A stretch of DNA of 18,535 bases, from the NCBI GenBank assembly GCA_047615875.1, contig JBLHGU010000101.1:1-18535 (forward strand), read 5' to 3'. The position numbers were made by a program, and so were the translations under genes. The notes beneath the pieces are model-generated. The model was not told the origin of the DNA. It ran no database searches and was given only the letters and a program-made list of their open reading frames with translations. This stretch comes from JBLHGU01 sp047615875 (GTDB lineage: Bacteria; Pseudomonadota; Gammaproteobacteria; Arenicellales; CAJQKF01). Shown in pieces: positions 1 to 9,555 of the stretch. How positions within the stretch are numbered: position 1 is the stretch's first letter; each line of letters begins with the position of its first letter.

Positions 1-1
1 C

Positions 2-430
2 AATGCTATAAAAAGCAAACTTGCTGGCTATGAAATCGATCGACTGGACGAGCATCTGGATGCTATTTCAGATACGCAACGTCGACTGGATGAGCTATCC
101 GGTGGCAGCAATGGTCAGGCAAATTACCCATACTACACAGAAATGCGCAACCATCTGGGTAGCCTGTCTGCTTATGCGATCCGGTGGTTATGGGAAGAAG
201 GCATTCTGGACAACACTGTCGTAGTAGAAACAACCGATATGGGTAACGCAGACATTCATAGCGGCAACGATGTGCCCTTGATGATCGCTGGTGGTGGCAG
301 TAGCATTAATCGTGGTGTAGCAACAACAGCCGGTAGCGGTTATAACCAGCTGGATGCGTTATATACCGCAGCCCAGGCCTGTGGTGTAACACTTAGCTTT
401 GGTAAAGAGATTCCTGGTGTATTAGTTTAG
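2..430 (+). CDS. DUF1552 family protein, C-terminal part (5' end outside window)
   Basis: The frame is open from base 2 to a TAG stop at 428-430, so only about the last 142 residues are present. The visible part begins with the family's helical segment, rich in Asp, Arg and Leu (LDEHLDAISDTQRRLDEL). It continues through MRNHLGSLSAYAIRWLWEEG, then VVETTDMGNADIHSGNDVP, then LMIAGGG, and ends in GVTLSFG. This pattern matches the C-terminal half of DUF1552 proteins. As family knowledge, these are usually exported, have a fold related to alkaline phosphatase, and are often encoded next to DUF1588/DUF1592 cytochrome-like proteins. Their reaction is unknown. No partner is visible because the upstream side lies outside the window. 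The ATG at 143 is an internal methionine and not the real start. The gene converges on the DUF1566 gene with 19 bases between the stops. Confidence 0.8.
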   Translation, partial: NAIKSKLAGYEIDRLDEHLDAISDTQRRLDELSGGSNGQANYPYYTEMRNHLGSLSAYAIRWLWEEGILDNTVVVETTDMGNADIHSGNDVPLMIAGGGSSINRGVATTAGSGYNQLDALYTAAQACGVTLSFGKEIPGVLV

Positions 431-449
431 CTGACAATAAGTGTGGTGA

Positions 450-989
450 TTAATGCGGCTTAAGTAGTCTAACCAGACGAAAGGCTTTTTTATCCTGGCG
501 ATCGCCATAGGTTAAGATGCCATCGTTAAAATCCAGATACCAGGAGTAGTGGAGATAGAAGCGATAGGGCGATGAAGACCAAACATGGCCCGCACTATTG
601 TTTGGAAACAGATTTACGTTGATCGCTGGATTGCCACATTGCAATTCAACTATTGAAGCAAGCTCTCTAATGTTTGGCATACGCCAATCCTTGTAGCCGG
701 CAAGATTTGCGTGCGCACTCTCATCTACCAGATAGGTCAATGCACCGGCCCAGGTTTCACTAAGTACATCGCCAGTTTCACAATTTTGACCGCCCTGAAC
801 CACCAGACAACGCTGCCACATCAATCCTGTTGTTGTATCAACAACTGTACCGTCACTACTTACCTCAAAACGGCTTATGGGGTTGGTAGGGGTGATATTC
901 GATTCCTGACATAGCTGGGTTGCCACCGCGCTCCCTGAAATAGCAGTCAGAGTAACGATGTAAAACAGACGATGAAGAATGCTGCGCAT
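450..989 (-). CDS. Secreted DUF1566 (Lcl C-terminal) domain protein
   Basis: The product is about 179 residues. An N-terminal signal peptide (MRSILHRLFYIVTLTAISGS, then AVA before TQ) predicts export. The body carries the DUF1566 landmarks: TGLMWQRC, WAGAL, a DWRMPNIREL block, HVWSSSPY and RLVRL near the C-terminus. Family knowledge: DUF1566 is a lectin-like extracellular module of unknown ligand, found in fimbrial and surface proteins. Four cysteines in the mature part could form disulphides. I chose the ATG at 989 because it gives a compact signal peptide and has a GAGGGG stretch about ten bases upstream. An in-frame ATG at 1007 would add six residues and overlap the upstream gene's TGA as ATGA, which suggests translational coupling. 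It is probably co-transcribed with the paralogous DUF1566 gene just upstream. Confidence 0.82.
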   Translation of the reverse strand: MRSILHRLFYIVTLTAISGSAVATQLCQESNITPTNPISRFEVSSDGTVVDTTTGLMWQRCLVVQGGQNCETGDVLSETWAGALTYLVDESAHANLAGYKDWRMPNIRELASIVELQCGNPAINVNLFPNNSAGHVWSSSPYRFYLHYSWYLDFNDGILTYGDRQDKKAFRLVRLLKPH

Positions 990-1003
990 AGACAATTCAC
1001 CCC

Positions 1004-1846
1004 TCATTGTTCGTTAACCAAACGTACTAATCGCGCAGGTCTTAGATCAGTCTTGCGCAGTGGGCTGGCAAAGCCAAATTCGAAATTTATTGCCCACGCC
1101 TCGATGGCTCGGCCAGCTACAGGATTCATCGCCCAGTAAAAACTATTAAGCGTATTGGGAAAATAACTAATATCAATTGCAGGCTGCAAGCGACCAAAGT
1201 GAATCAGACTGGTTAATTCGGCGCGGACTGGTAGGCGCCAGTCATGAAACCCGCACAGTCCTTGCTTATTTACTCGACTAACAAATTGCTCTACGTGACA
1301 ATAACTGCGCAGCTTGCCATTGCTATAACCATGACACGATGCCCCATCACGATTCCAGGTACCAATATTGCCACCGTTTGTCTTGGTATTCGAGTTGTAC
1401 CATGTGAATTTATCGTTTAGTAAATGATAGTCGCCATGAGTATTTTCTGTCTGTTTTACTTCCCACATCAAACCACTGACATCATCGATAACACAATACC
1501 ATTGTTTAGCACCGTCGGAGAGTCTGACACCATCTAAACTGACTTTCTGATAGGAAAAGAATGAGCCATCCGGCATCATGTCTCCGGTGGCACAACCCTG
1601 TTGAAGAAGAAATGCCTTTGACGGTGACTCACCTATGTCATCAGACAGTATTTTTGTTATACATGTCGTATTAATACCTTTTGGATAATCTCCTCCATAT
1701 AAAATACCCGTGCCATTGAGAGGACTCGCGATCTCGTTAGCATCAACCAAAGAAGCTAAAGTGCCCAGACCGAGAAAAGCGCCAGCGCACACAGAAGAGG
1801 CAAGTGTGCGAAGAGTTACACGATACATTGATAGTATTTTACCCAT
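1004..1846 (-). CDS. Secreted DUF1566 (Lcl C-terminal) domain protein, larger paralogue
   Basis: The product is 280 residues. The hydrophobic N-terminus (TLRTLASSVCAGAFLGLGTL) followed by VDANE looks like a Sec signal peptide. The DUF1566 signature occupies roughly residues 120-278: SGLMWEVKQ, then a Trp/Asn-rich stretch, CGFHDWRLPVRAELTSLIHF, FYWAMNP and PARLVRLV at the end. Both the DWRLP and RLVRL blocks are shared with the downstream gene, so the two are paralogues, but this one has a long extra N-terminal part with many cysteines. The start is uncertain. ATG 1846 has an AAGG only two bases upstream. ATG 1828 (MYRVTLRTL) has a GGGT about 12 bases upstream and would still leave an intact signal peptide. 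Its TGA overlaps a possible ATG of the next gene. Function is unknown beyond probable surface or periplasmic location. Confidence 0.8.
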   Translation of the reverse strand: MGKILSMYRVTLRTLASSVCAGAFLGLGTLASLVDANEIASPLNGTGILYGGDYPKGINTTCITKILSDDIGESPSKAFLLQQGCATGDMMPDGSFFSYQKVSLDGVRLSDGAKQWYCVIDDVSGLMWEVKQTENTHGDYHLLNDKFTWYNSNTKTNGGNIGTWNRDGASCHGYSNGKLRSYCHVEQFVSRVNKQGLCGFHDWRLPVRAELTSLIHFGRLQPAIDISYFPNTLNSFYWAMNPVAGRAIEAWAINFEFGFASPLRKTDLRPARLVRLVNEQ

Positions 1847-1898
1847 TGCCTTGTGGAATTTAGTGGCTGATCCTTGTAGGCTTTCAAAGTTAAATTAG

Positions 1899-1925
1899 AT
1901 TCTATCGCACTGTACCTTACGGCAA
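1899..1925 (-). promoter_or_regulatory. Possible promoter for the DUF1566 pair
   Basis: On the minus strand a TTGCCG (1920-1925) is followed after 15 bases by TAGAAT (1899-1904), about 50 bases before the first DUF1566 start. The -10 is good but the spacing is short for a sigma-70 promoter. The same CGGCAA also pairs with TTGCCG at 1944-1949, so the segment could form a weak hairpin. This is inference from similarity to the consensus only. Confidence 0.25.
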
Positions 1926-1957
1926 GCTTAAAAATATAATCCTTTGCCGAGCGTTAG

Positions 1958-4018
1958 TTAGTCCACTACAACCTGCACGTTCTGTGACAAACCGTCAGTA
2001 TCTATAACCGATAGATTCAGATGGCCCGGTCCATCCGGGGTGAAGAAGGCTTGTCGGTCGTGAACAGCAATCAAAACCGGCGTCCCATCAGCCACCCATG
2101 TGAATGGCGGGCGGCCATTTCTTACCTTAAGCACTAGCGGTTGTTGATGCTGGCCAGAGTAGCCAAGGTCAACCCGAGCACCGTTGGGCGGAAAAGTTAT
2201 TACCGGGGCATCAGCGGGTTTTTCAAACACCGCGTTACGACTACGAAAGCGCTTAAGTGGCAATGGCAAACCGGCATTATTAACCAGCAGGGTTTCTGGC
2301 GGTGGAGCGGCTAGCGGAACCAAATTTGTTTTAAGACGCGCAAAGGAATCGAAGAGTATCGGTGCCGCTACACTTGCACCAAACATTCCGGGGATCGAGG
2401 CGCCATCTGGGCGGCCTGTCCATACACCAACTACATGCTGACCATCGAAACCGATAGCCCAGGCATCACGATGTCCATAGGAAGTGCCGGTCTTATAGGC
2501 CAGATGATTTTTAGGTGCATAGGCGGGACCAATTACACCGCTTAGTATGTCGCCAATGTGCCACGCTGCAGAAGCTGACATCAACCTTTTGCCAGACTCT
2601 TCGCGATGATCGTTCGCCACCATACGCATTGTTATAGGCACACCATCGTTTGCTATTGAAGCATATAGCTTGACCAGGTCTTCAAGAGTCAGCCCTACAC
2701 CTCCAAGGCCAATGGCAAGCCCAGGCGGACCTCCAGCAGGCAGTTGTGCGGTAACACCGGCTGCTTGCATTCGGGAGATCAAACTGGTTGGTCCGAGAGC
2801 CTGAAGTAAGGTGACAGTTGGGATGTTCAAAGACAATTGCAGTGCTTCTCGAACACGTAGCGTACCGCGAAAATTCTTATCGAAATTCTGTGGTGTATAG
2901 CTACCAAACGAGACGGGTCTATCGTCGATTAATGTCTCGGGGTGAGCCAGGCCCTGATCAAAGGCAAGACCAAATATTACTGGCTTTAAAGTTGAGCCAG
3001 GGGATCTAACAGCCTGGGTCATATCGATGAAGCCTTGTCGATCATGGTCCAGATAGGCTGCGGAACCTACGGAAGCAATAATATTGCCGCTTTGATAATC
3101 GGTAACCAGAATCGCAACAGACATACCGTTCTGATCACTGGATATCTTCTGCACAGCAAGCTTTTCCAGAGATTGTTGTAAGGACTTATCCAGGGTAAGT
3201 GTATTGATGCTGGCGAGAGGATTATCCCGGACCACACGATCTGCTACATGCGGGGCAATAGCTGGAAATTGTTGACGCTTGATCGGCAACATTTCGGTCA
3301 TTGCAGCTCGAGCCTCGTCATGAGCAAGAATGCCCTGATTGGCTAGCCGATCTAGCACGCGATTTCGCACCGTCAGAGTATGAGCAGGTGCACGATCCGG
3401 TCGGCGTTTTTCCGGTGACTGTGGCAAGGCCACCAGTAAAGCAGACTGTGCCGGGGTTAGTCGCTTGGGTTCCTTGGCAAAATAAGCCAGACTCGCCGCA
3501 CGCACGCCTTCCAAATTGCCACCAAACGGGGCAAGCTTCAGATACAGATGCAGAATCGTGTCCTTATCCAGCATTCGCTCCAATGCTAGTGCAACACGAA
3601 GCTGGCGCAGCTTACCCTTCCATCGACCTGTCTTTCCCTGTTCCAGCAAGCGTGCAACCTGCATAGTTAAAGTTGAAGCACCGGATACGATTCGACCGTT
3701 AATTACCGCCTGACCAATAGCCCGCACAACGGCAAAACCATCGACACCTGAGTGACTATAAAAACGTTTATCTTCATAACGAATTAAATAATCGAGGTAA
3801 TTTGGGTCCACATCACCGACATTGACAGGCAATCGCCAACGTCCATCAGACACGGTATAGGCGCGCAGTAACTCACCGTTACGATCAACTACCGTTTGCG
3901 AGGTTGGCACAACCAGTGATGGCAATTCGGCATTACTTACCCAATGATCAAAAGCAAATACACCAACGCCGCACAGCCCAACACATAGACTTAAGGCTTT
4001 GAGACGCCGATAAGCCAT
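1958..4018 (-). CDS. pbpC: Penicillin-binding protein 1C (bifunctional glycosyltransferase/transpeptidase)
   Basis: This class A PBP polymerises lipid II and cross-links peptidoglycan on the periplasmic side of the inner membrane. The 686-residue product has one N-terminal membrane anchor (about 8-25). The glycosyltransferase family 51 domain (about 40-225) has its catalytic Glu82 in YEDKRFYSH and the GASTLTMQ motif at 113-120. The transpeptidase domain (about 290-560) has the nucleophile in GSTLKP (Ser342, Lys345), the SLN motif at 396-398 and KTGT at 509-512. A beta-sandwich C-terminal domain (about 603-686) matches the BiPBP_C module typical of PBP1C. All active-site residues are present. 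At 686 residues it is shorter than the E. coli protein (about 770), but no domain seems missing. ATG 4018 lies two bases after the macroglobulin stop, so translation is probably coupled. The pairing of pbpC with alpha-2-macroglobulin is a known bacterial arrangement. Confidence 0.95.
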   Translation of the reverse strand: MAYRRLKALSLCVGLCGVGVFAFDHWVSNAELPSLVVPTSQTVVDRNGELLRAYTVSDGRWRLPVNVGDVDPNYLDYLIRYEDKRFYSHSGVDGFAVVRAIGQAVINGRIVSGASTLTMQVARLLEQGKTGRWKGKLRQLRVALALERMLDKDTILHLYLKLAPFGGNLEGVRAASLAYFAKEPKRLTPAQSALLVALPQSPEKRRPDRAPAHTLTVRNRVLDRLANQGILAHDEARAAMTEMLPIKRQQFPAIAPHVADRVVRDNPLASINTLTLDKSLQQSLEKLAVQKISSDQNGMSVAILVTDYQSGNIIASVGSAAYLDHDRQGFIDMTQAVRSPGSTLKPVIFGLAFDQGLAHPETLIDDRPVSFGSYTPQNFDKNFRGTLRVREALQLSLNIPTVTLLQALGPTSLISRMQAAGVTAQLPAGGPPGLAIGLGGVGLTLEDLVKLYASIANDGVPITMRMVANDHREESGKRLMSASAAWHIGDILSGVIGPAYAPKNHLAYKTGTSYGHRDAWAIGFDGQHVVGVWTGRPDGASIPGMFGASVAAPILFDSFARLKTNLVPLAAPPPETLLVNNAGLPLPLKRFRSRNAVFEKPADAPVITFPPNGARVDLGYSGQHQQPLVLKVRNGRPPFTWVADGTPVLIAVHDRQAFFTPDGPGHLNLSVIDTDGLSQNVQVVVD

Positions 4019-4020
4019 AA

Positions 4021-7000
4021 CTACTCAGTAATCTGAATTGTTGACGTCGCCGTTCTAGCACGAAATTGAGGCCGGTACATATCTTCCACACTGGCGGCCG
4101 GATGATGGAAAATACCCGGTGAAATAGCGCGTACCATATAGGCTAGATGGAAAACGTCAACACTCGACCAGTCTACTGCGGCAAGAAAACGTTCACTACG
4201 AAACTCCGCATTGACCGGTTCAACGTATAAGCGCAACCAGTCGAGCTGGCTAATATCTCCTCCGCGCAGAATACTGGGATTATCAATTTCAAATCCTGCC
4301 GGTAGTGGATCATTAATCATCAATCGTGCCTTGGTTTGTCGTCGCGGTATAATTTTCAAAACCACGACTAATCGATCATTCAGAGCTGCTGTATCGGACG
4401 ACACTTCGGTACCGTCAACAGCATAATACTTGCGCTCAATACGATAACCATTACCGCCAGCAGGTTCGCTTTTATCTGGCAAACCATAAGATGACAAAAC
4501 TATTGTCTGGAGATCTGAGGAAATATTACGCACCAGCAGGCTTTTTTGATTAACAGTCTGGGCATCCAGCACCTGCACGGTTGCATCACTCTCCGCTTCA
4601 CCGTTAACGGTGAAACGGTTCGCGTCGGGTGCTTCCAACAAGGCATTAGCGGCAAGCAATGACCACATATTTTCCTGAGTAGAGCGCCAGGAGTTAAGTG
4701 TTTGAGTTGGAGTTATGTATTTGACCAGACTCTGTTCGTCAATCGCTGTAGACCCGGCTTCAGTGGCCAGAGTGAGTACTGCCGCAGCATCTCTGAGATA
4801 GGTACCATAGTCGTCACGCCAGCCTGTGCGTTCAGGTTTTTTGATCAGGTCAGCTAAACGCTCACTGGCCTTTCGAAACATGGCATTGCCACGTGACTGC
4901 TCGCCATAGAACGTCAGGGCCGCACCGAGTTGCGCAAGTGCCAAAGGCGTAGCAAAGGCATCGGCCTTTACGTCAGCGTAATATCGTAAATCACCTATCG
5001 CCGCAGCACCTTCTCGCGCCAACACCATCAGTGCATAGGCTATGGCTTCGCCGCCTTTCTCAAAATCACCCGCATAGTTTATCGAGTTACGCAGGTTATC
5101 CATAGCCAGGCGAAATGCCTGGTCCGGAATAGTATGACCTTCGGCTCTGGCGCGACTGAGAAAGTCGCTCACATAGGAATCAAGCCACAGATCACCCCCA
5201 GACGGGCTCCACAAACCAAACCCACCATGTGCTGCCTGGTTCAATAACACATCGGTTATCGCCCGACTGATACGATCGCTCACCTCAGCCTTGTTACCTA
5301 ATCCCATTTGAGTGGTGACGCTGTCGAAATATAACAACGGTAGTGCGCGTGAGGTTATCTGCTCTGTGCAACCATAAGGATATCGGTCTAACGCACTTAA
5401 TAAACCGGGTACATCAAAGCGCGCCATGGGACCCATAGTCAGTGTGGCATGGCCGCTACCCTGCTGGTAATTACTGAACACTCCGGCATCCAACTTAAAC
5501 TCTTCGTTCGCGGCGAGTTCAATACGCTCAGTACGCGAGACCAATGGATCATTGGAACGAATAGAGATGGTGTAAGTTTTATCCAGCTGAAGTCCGTCTG
5601 GTGTTCTGATGGATATCGAAATTTCGCTATCACCGGAAGCACGGGCAGTAATCGGAACCGACAACTGCGTACGGCCCAAATTTTCCAGTACAACACTCGA
5701 TGGGATATTCGATTGATCCATATACAGCCCATTATCCGCAGACACTTCCAGTTCTACGTCACCGGCTGAGCCGGAAACATGGGCAAGTTCTACCAACAAT
5801 CGACTCTCGTCGTTGGGTGCCAGAAAACGCGGCAGGCTGGCGGTTAAAACAATTGGGTTACTTACTGTAATGTCTTTCGCCGTTTGGCCAACACCGGTCT
5901 TACTCCAGACAATGGCCATTAAGCGAACCGTGCCATTAAAGTCAGGCATGTCGAACTGTGCATTAACATGGCCATTTTCATCGGCCTGTAATTGACCGGA
6001 GAAAAACGAAACCAGTTGTTCGACACTCGGAGGACTAGCAAGACGCATGGCGGCAAAGGCATCACCACCGGAACGAACTTGACCGGGTGTGCCATGCAGA
6101 CCATCGATTAGACGACCGTAGACATCGCGCATAGCCATGCCTAGTTTGCGTTGGCCAAAATAATGGTCATCTGGATTGGGTGATTTAAAACCCGTGATAT
6201 TCAGCACGCCCACATCAATCGCGGCAATCGTGGCGTACGCAGTGTCGCCAGGACTCAGGCCATCAATATCAAGTGAGGCATTCAGTGAACCACGCGGCTC
6301 AACTTCATCGGCTGTTACAAAACTTGCAGTTAGGCGATGTTTACCTGGATCAACCGTTGCCCAGGACAATCCAAGAGCGCGGGCCGGGTTATGCCCAGCG
6401 GCAATATTCATGGGTCGGATTACGGACGCCGACACATAAGCGCCTGCCCCCCACTCTTTACCGACAGTCAACTCGATGAGATTCTCGCCCTCAACCACAT
6501 CCACTACCCTGTTCTCGATGAGACGATTGTTCATTACGCTGATATGGGCTTTACCTGCATAACGAGGCACCAGTCTAAGCTGCACCGCCTCGCCCACTTC
6601 ATAGTTTGCCTTATCCAGGCCGAATTCAAGGGTGTCCGGTGTATCGTTATCCTTTGAAGAACTATACCAACCTGAATAAAACGTATAAGAAGAAACAATG
6701 TGGCGGTCGGAATCAGTTTCTACTAGCAGTTCGTACATTCCCCATTCAGTCGGCATTTCGACTTTGGCTGGTGTATCTTTCTGGATATCGATGGTGCCAT
6801 TGGTAATGACTTCACGACTAACGATCGGCTCATAATTCCAGTCACCATAACGGGTATACCATTGGTAATGAGTGGTAAGTCGATTCAGTTTCCAGCTAAC
6901 CTGGGGCAGATCTTGTTGCATTGAATCTGTGCCAATGCCAATAATATTGAATTCCGCCTGTTCGCCTTGACTTAAGGTGCCTTCAAACAGTGGCTTAATA

Positions 7001-9510
7001 CCCAGCTTGATTGAGTCTGGAGCCAGAGCTCGAGAGATTCTACGTTCCACCGGACGACCAGATCCTTCACGTACGCGAATGTCTGCCTGCATGGTCAGCA
7101 GATTATTGGTGTTACCGGCATCCACTGCGGGTAAAGTGAGATGGGCATTACCATCGGCATCTGTTTCAATGCCTCCAAAATACTCTACTACCGGTGAGAA
7201 GGGTTCTCCTTTCAGGCCAAATAAGTAACCCGGGTAGTCTTCCAGCTCACGACTGGCAGTAATCTGCACACTGCCTTCAATAACCAGATTGGCCCCCGGC
7301 GCACCATAAAGATAACGGGCACTCAGATCCAGTGTTGGCAAATTGTCCAGATGAATATCGCCCTGGGGTAACGACAGATCAAAATCGATCCGCTCTGGAA
7401 GAAAATCTTCAACTAAAAAACTACGACTGGCCAGAGCGTTGGCTTTGGGGTCAACATATAAACGCAAACTCCATGTGCCTCGCTGGGCATTGTCGGGCAA
7501 GGTCATACTGTACACCAGTCCACCGGCACCCTTGTCGTCCAATACTTTACGTGAATATTCCACGCCGTCCGGCCTTGTAATTACCGCAGTTAAAGACAGA
7601 TTTTGAATTGATTCTGCTTTGCTATCCCGCACCAGGGCGGTGGCATAAACGGTCTCACCAACCCGGTAAGCCCCGCGATCGGTGCTGAGGAAGATATCTA
7701 CCGGTGGTGGCGAATCACGTCCTTCAACGCCTCGATCAGAAAGATCAAACGCGGCATCACTTAAACTTAAGAATGCAAAATCTGTATCACCCGTGGATGC
7801 TGTTAGCAGGGCAGGGGTTGCACCACCGGTGCCACGGCTAAAGCCTGGTGCAAAACGCACATAGCCACTAGCATCTGTGGTGGCTTCTGCCAGAACCGTA
7901 TTACTCTTCGTTATTAATTTAACTTTGACACCAGCAACTGCATCGGCACTAGCCAATGAACGCACAAATACGTGAGTACCGTCAGTACCTGTCATGCTAG
8001 TAAGACCCAGGTCAGTCACAACGAACCATTGCGAAGCAGCATCTGTGGCATAAACATCTGCACCCGGTACTCTGGCGCGAAGAACATAAACACCGGGTTC
8101 GAAAGTCGACAGAGCATCGCCAATCGGTAACTGAGTGGTTACATCCTGATTTAGTTCGAGTCCAGTTTCGCCACTTCCTGTCCAAACCTCCTGACCCAAT
8201 GAATCCGCGAGCTCCTCCTCACGATACTCTGAAAGGGGTTTTGAGAAAAACCCGTCTTGAATTGAACGAAGAATATTACGATCACCTACTCGATATATCT
8301 TTAAATCTACTTTTTCGAGATTGACTGAAACTATCGGCACTGTTGCATTTTGACTCCGAGGCAATACATAGGAGCGGCCGGTGAATCGCACAGACGGATC
8401 ACGATCTTTTACATAGACATTCAGCTTAGTGGTCTTCTGTAACGTTTCTCCATTAGCCGCCGGTAAACCTTCGCGAAGACTAAACTGATATCGTTGTCCA
8501 TGTTTGACGCCATCAATACATAGCTGCCGGTCATTTACATCGGTGGCCAGGCCAGCTACGGGAAAACGAACATAGTCCGAATACTCAATACCCTCGGCTA
8601 CCAGACTTTCTGAGAAGGTCATGCATATACGTGGCGATCGGGCATTATTATTTACATCATGCTCCACTACGCGAAATCCAAACAGCGAAATGGCCCGATC
8701 AAGGGCCTCTTCAGTCTCAAAACGCGGTGCCAGTTTTTGCGCTAGACGTAATGCAGGGATGGATAATGAGCCTTCGCTGCGTAACTCCAATGTTTTGGCC
8801 AACACAGCCAAAGCGTTAGCCTGCACTTGCTCTGATCGTGCCCTGACAAATCCATTCACCGCAGCGGCTGCAGCGTTGCTTAAGCTCTCCCATTTCCGAG
8901 AGCGATCATTTTTTGCCAGTACCAGAGCACTTCGAGATAACTCAACCCAAACACTGGCACTATCCGATGCGCCAATGGCTGCGGCAGTTAACTGAAAAGC
9001 TCGATAATAATTTTTTTCACTACTAGCCTTACGAGCAAGTCTCAGCAAATATTCCTCACTATAGCCGTTTGTCACATAATTGCGTGGAACATTAAGCGCC
9101 CTATTTGCAGCATCTGAAAAATAGTAGTTTGGTAAAAACTTAAGTGCCTTTATTTGCGTAAGGGAACTTTCGAGAACCGAAGGATCTGCATCGAATACCT
9201 CGCCAGAAACAGCTCCGTCGAATGGGCGTTTCTCTGCAACATTACTCTTAGGGAAACAGCTATTTGACTGAGCATTAAAGGTAAAAGCCTTACACTCTTT
9301 ATCTCGCAAACAAAGCAACTCACAACTGGACAACGTGGTATCGAATTCCGGGTCAAGATCCGAGCCGTAAAAATCAATGTGCTGAGTAATGGCAACTCGG
9401 CGTTCTGGAACTATCTGCTCAGTACTGGAGAAAACCGACTCGTTCAAGCTAAAACTAATGACAGCAACACTGAAAAGTGTTGCCAGGCGTTTTAATTGAG
9501 AACTATTCAT
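4021..9510 (-). CDS. Bacterial alpha-2-macroglobulin with PAN/apple-type N-terminus and thioester (YfhM-like)
   Basis: This is a protease-trapping protein expected in the periplasm, about 1829 residues from the ATG at 9510. The ATG at 9531 would add seven residues but has no visible ribosome site. The ATG at 9510 keeps a normal signal peptide and has a weak AGAG upstream. Residues about 45-100 hold four cysteines (63, 67, 73, 85) in a PAN/apple-like pattern around CELLCLRDKECKAFTF. Macroglobulin beta domains follow. The A2M_N-type domain (VGETVYATALVRD) lies near 600-700 and the central A2M domain (VRLMAIVWSKTGVGQ) near 1170-1270. The thioester motif YGCTEQ has Cys1381 and Gln1384, and the helical thioester domain extends to about 1650. 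A receptor-binding-like C-terminal domain ends the protein. Unlike E. coli YfhM, no lipobox cysteine is seen, so the protein may be soluble or held by a partner. It sits between a lipoprotein gene and pbpC; the pairing suggests trapping of attacking proteases while PBP1C repairs the wall. Confidence 0.92.
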   Translation of the reverse strand: MNSSQLKRLATLFSVAVISFSLNESVFSSTEQIVPERRVAITQHIDFYGSDLDPEFDTTLSSCELLCLRDKECKAFTFNAQSNSCFPKSNVAEKRPFDGAVSGEVFDADPSVLESSLTQIKALKFLPNYYFSDAANRALNVPRNYVTNGYSEEYLLRLARKASSEKNYYRAFQLTAAAIGASDSASVWVELSRSALVLAKNDRSRKWESLSNAAAAAVNGFVRARSEQVQANALAVLAKTLELRSEGSLSIPALRLAQKLAPRFETEEALDRAISLFGFRVVEHDVNNNARSPRICMTFSESLVAEGIEYSDYVRFPVAGLATDVNDRQLCIDGVKHGQRYQFSLREGLPAANGETLQKTTKLNVYVKDRDPSVRFTGRSYVLPRSQNATVPIVSVNLEKVDLKIYRVGDRNILRSIQDGFFSKPLSEYREEELADSLGQEVWTGSGETGLELNQDVTTQLPIGDALSTFEPGVYVLRARVPGADVYATDAASQWFVVTDLGLTSMTGTDGTHVFVRSLASADAVAGVKVKLITKSNTVLAEATTDASGYVRFAPGFSRGTGGATPALLTASTGDTDFAFLSLSDAAFDLSDRGVEGRDSPPPVDIFLSTDRGAYRVGETVYATALVRDSKAESIQNLSLTAVITRPDGVEYSRKVLDDKGAGGLVYSMTLPDNAQRGTWSLRLYVDPKANALASRSFLVEDFLPERIDFDLSLPQGDIHLDNLPTLDLSARYLYGAPGANLVIEGSVQITASRELEDYPGYLFGLKGEPFSPVVEYFGGIETDADGNAHLTLPAVDAGNTNNLLTMQADIRVREGSGRPVERRISRALAPDSIKLGIKPLFEGTLSQGEQAEFNIIGIGTDSMQQDLPQVSWKLNRLTTHYQWYTRYGDWNYEPIVSREVITNGTIDIQKDTPAKVEMPTEWGMYELLVETDSDRHIVSSYTFYSGWYSSSKDNDTPDTLEFGLDKANYEVGEAVQLRLVPRYAGKAHISVMNNRLIENRVVDVVEGENLIELTVGKEWGAGAYVSASVIRPMNIAAGHNPARALGLSWATVDPGKHRLTASFVTADEVEPRGSLNASLDIDGLSPGDTAYATIAAIDVGVLNITGFKSPNPDDHYFGQRKLGMAMRDVYGRLIDGLHGTPGQVRSGGDAFAAMRLASPPSVEQLVSFFSGQLQADENGHVNAQFDMPDFNGTVRLMAIVWSKTGVGQTAKDITVSNPIVLTASLPRFLAPNDESRLLVELAHVSGSAGDVELEVSADNGLYMDQSNIPSSVVLENLGRTQLSVPITARASGDSEISISIRTPDGLQLDKTYTISIRSNDPLVSRTERIELAANEEFKLDAGVFSNYQQGSGHATLTMGPMARFDVPGLLSALDRYPYGCTEQITSRALPLLYFDSVTTQMGLGNKAEVSDRISRAITDVLLNQAAHGGFGLWSPSGGDLWLDSYVSDFLSRARAEGHTIPDQAFRLAMDNLRNSINYAGDFEKGGEAIAYALMVLAREGAAAIGDLRYYADVKADAFATPLALAQLGAALTFYGEQSRGNAMFRKASERLADLIKKPERTGWRDDYGTYLRDAAAVLTLATEAGSTAIDEQSLVKYITPTQTLNSWRSTQENMWSLLAANALLEAPDANRFTVNGEAESDATVQVLDAQTVNQKSLLVRNISSDLQTIVLSSYGLPDKSEPAGGNGYRIERKYYAVDGTEVSSDTAALNDRLVVVLKIIPRRQTKARLMINDPLPAGFEIDNPSILRGGDISQLDWLRLYVEPVNAEFRSERFLAAVDWSSVDVFHLAYMVRAISPGIFHHPAASVEDMYRPQFRARTATSTIQITE

Positions 9511-9555
9511 TGCAATTAACTCTGGCAGCATAAATGGGGATAAAAATAACGTTTT

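Noticed and set aside
1920..1949. CGGCAA/TTGCCG inverted repeat between pbpC and the DUF1566 pair as a terminator
   Set aside because: The loop is 18 bases, the stem only six, and no T run follows on the minus strand.
5449..5769. Open frames on the plus strand within the macroglobulin gene
   Set aside because: They lie wholly opposite a long conserved coding frame and show no domain, signal peptide or ribosome site of note.
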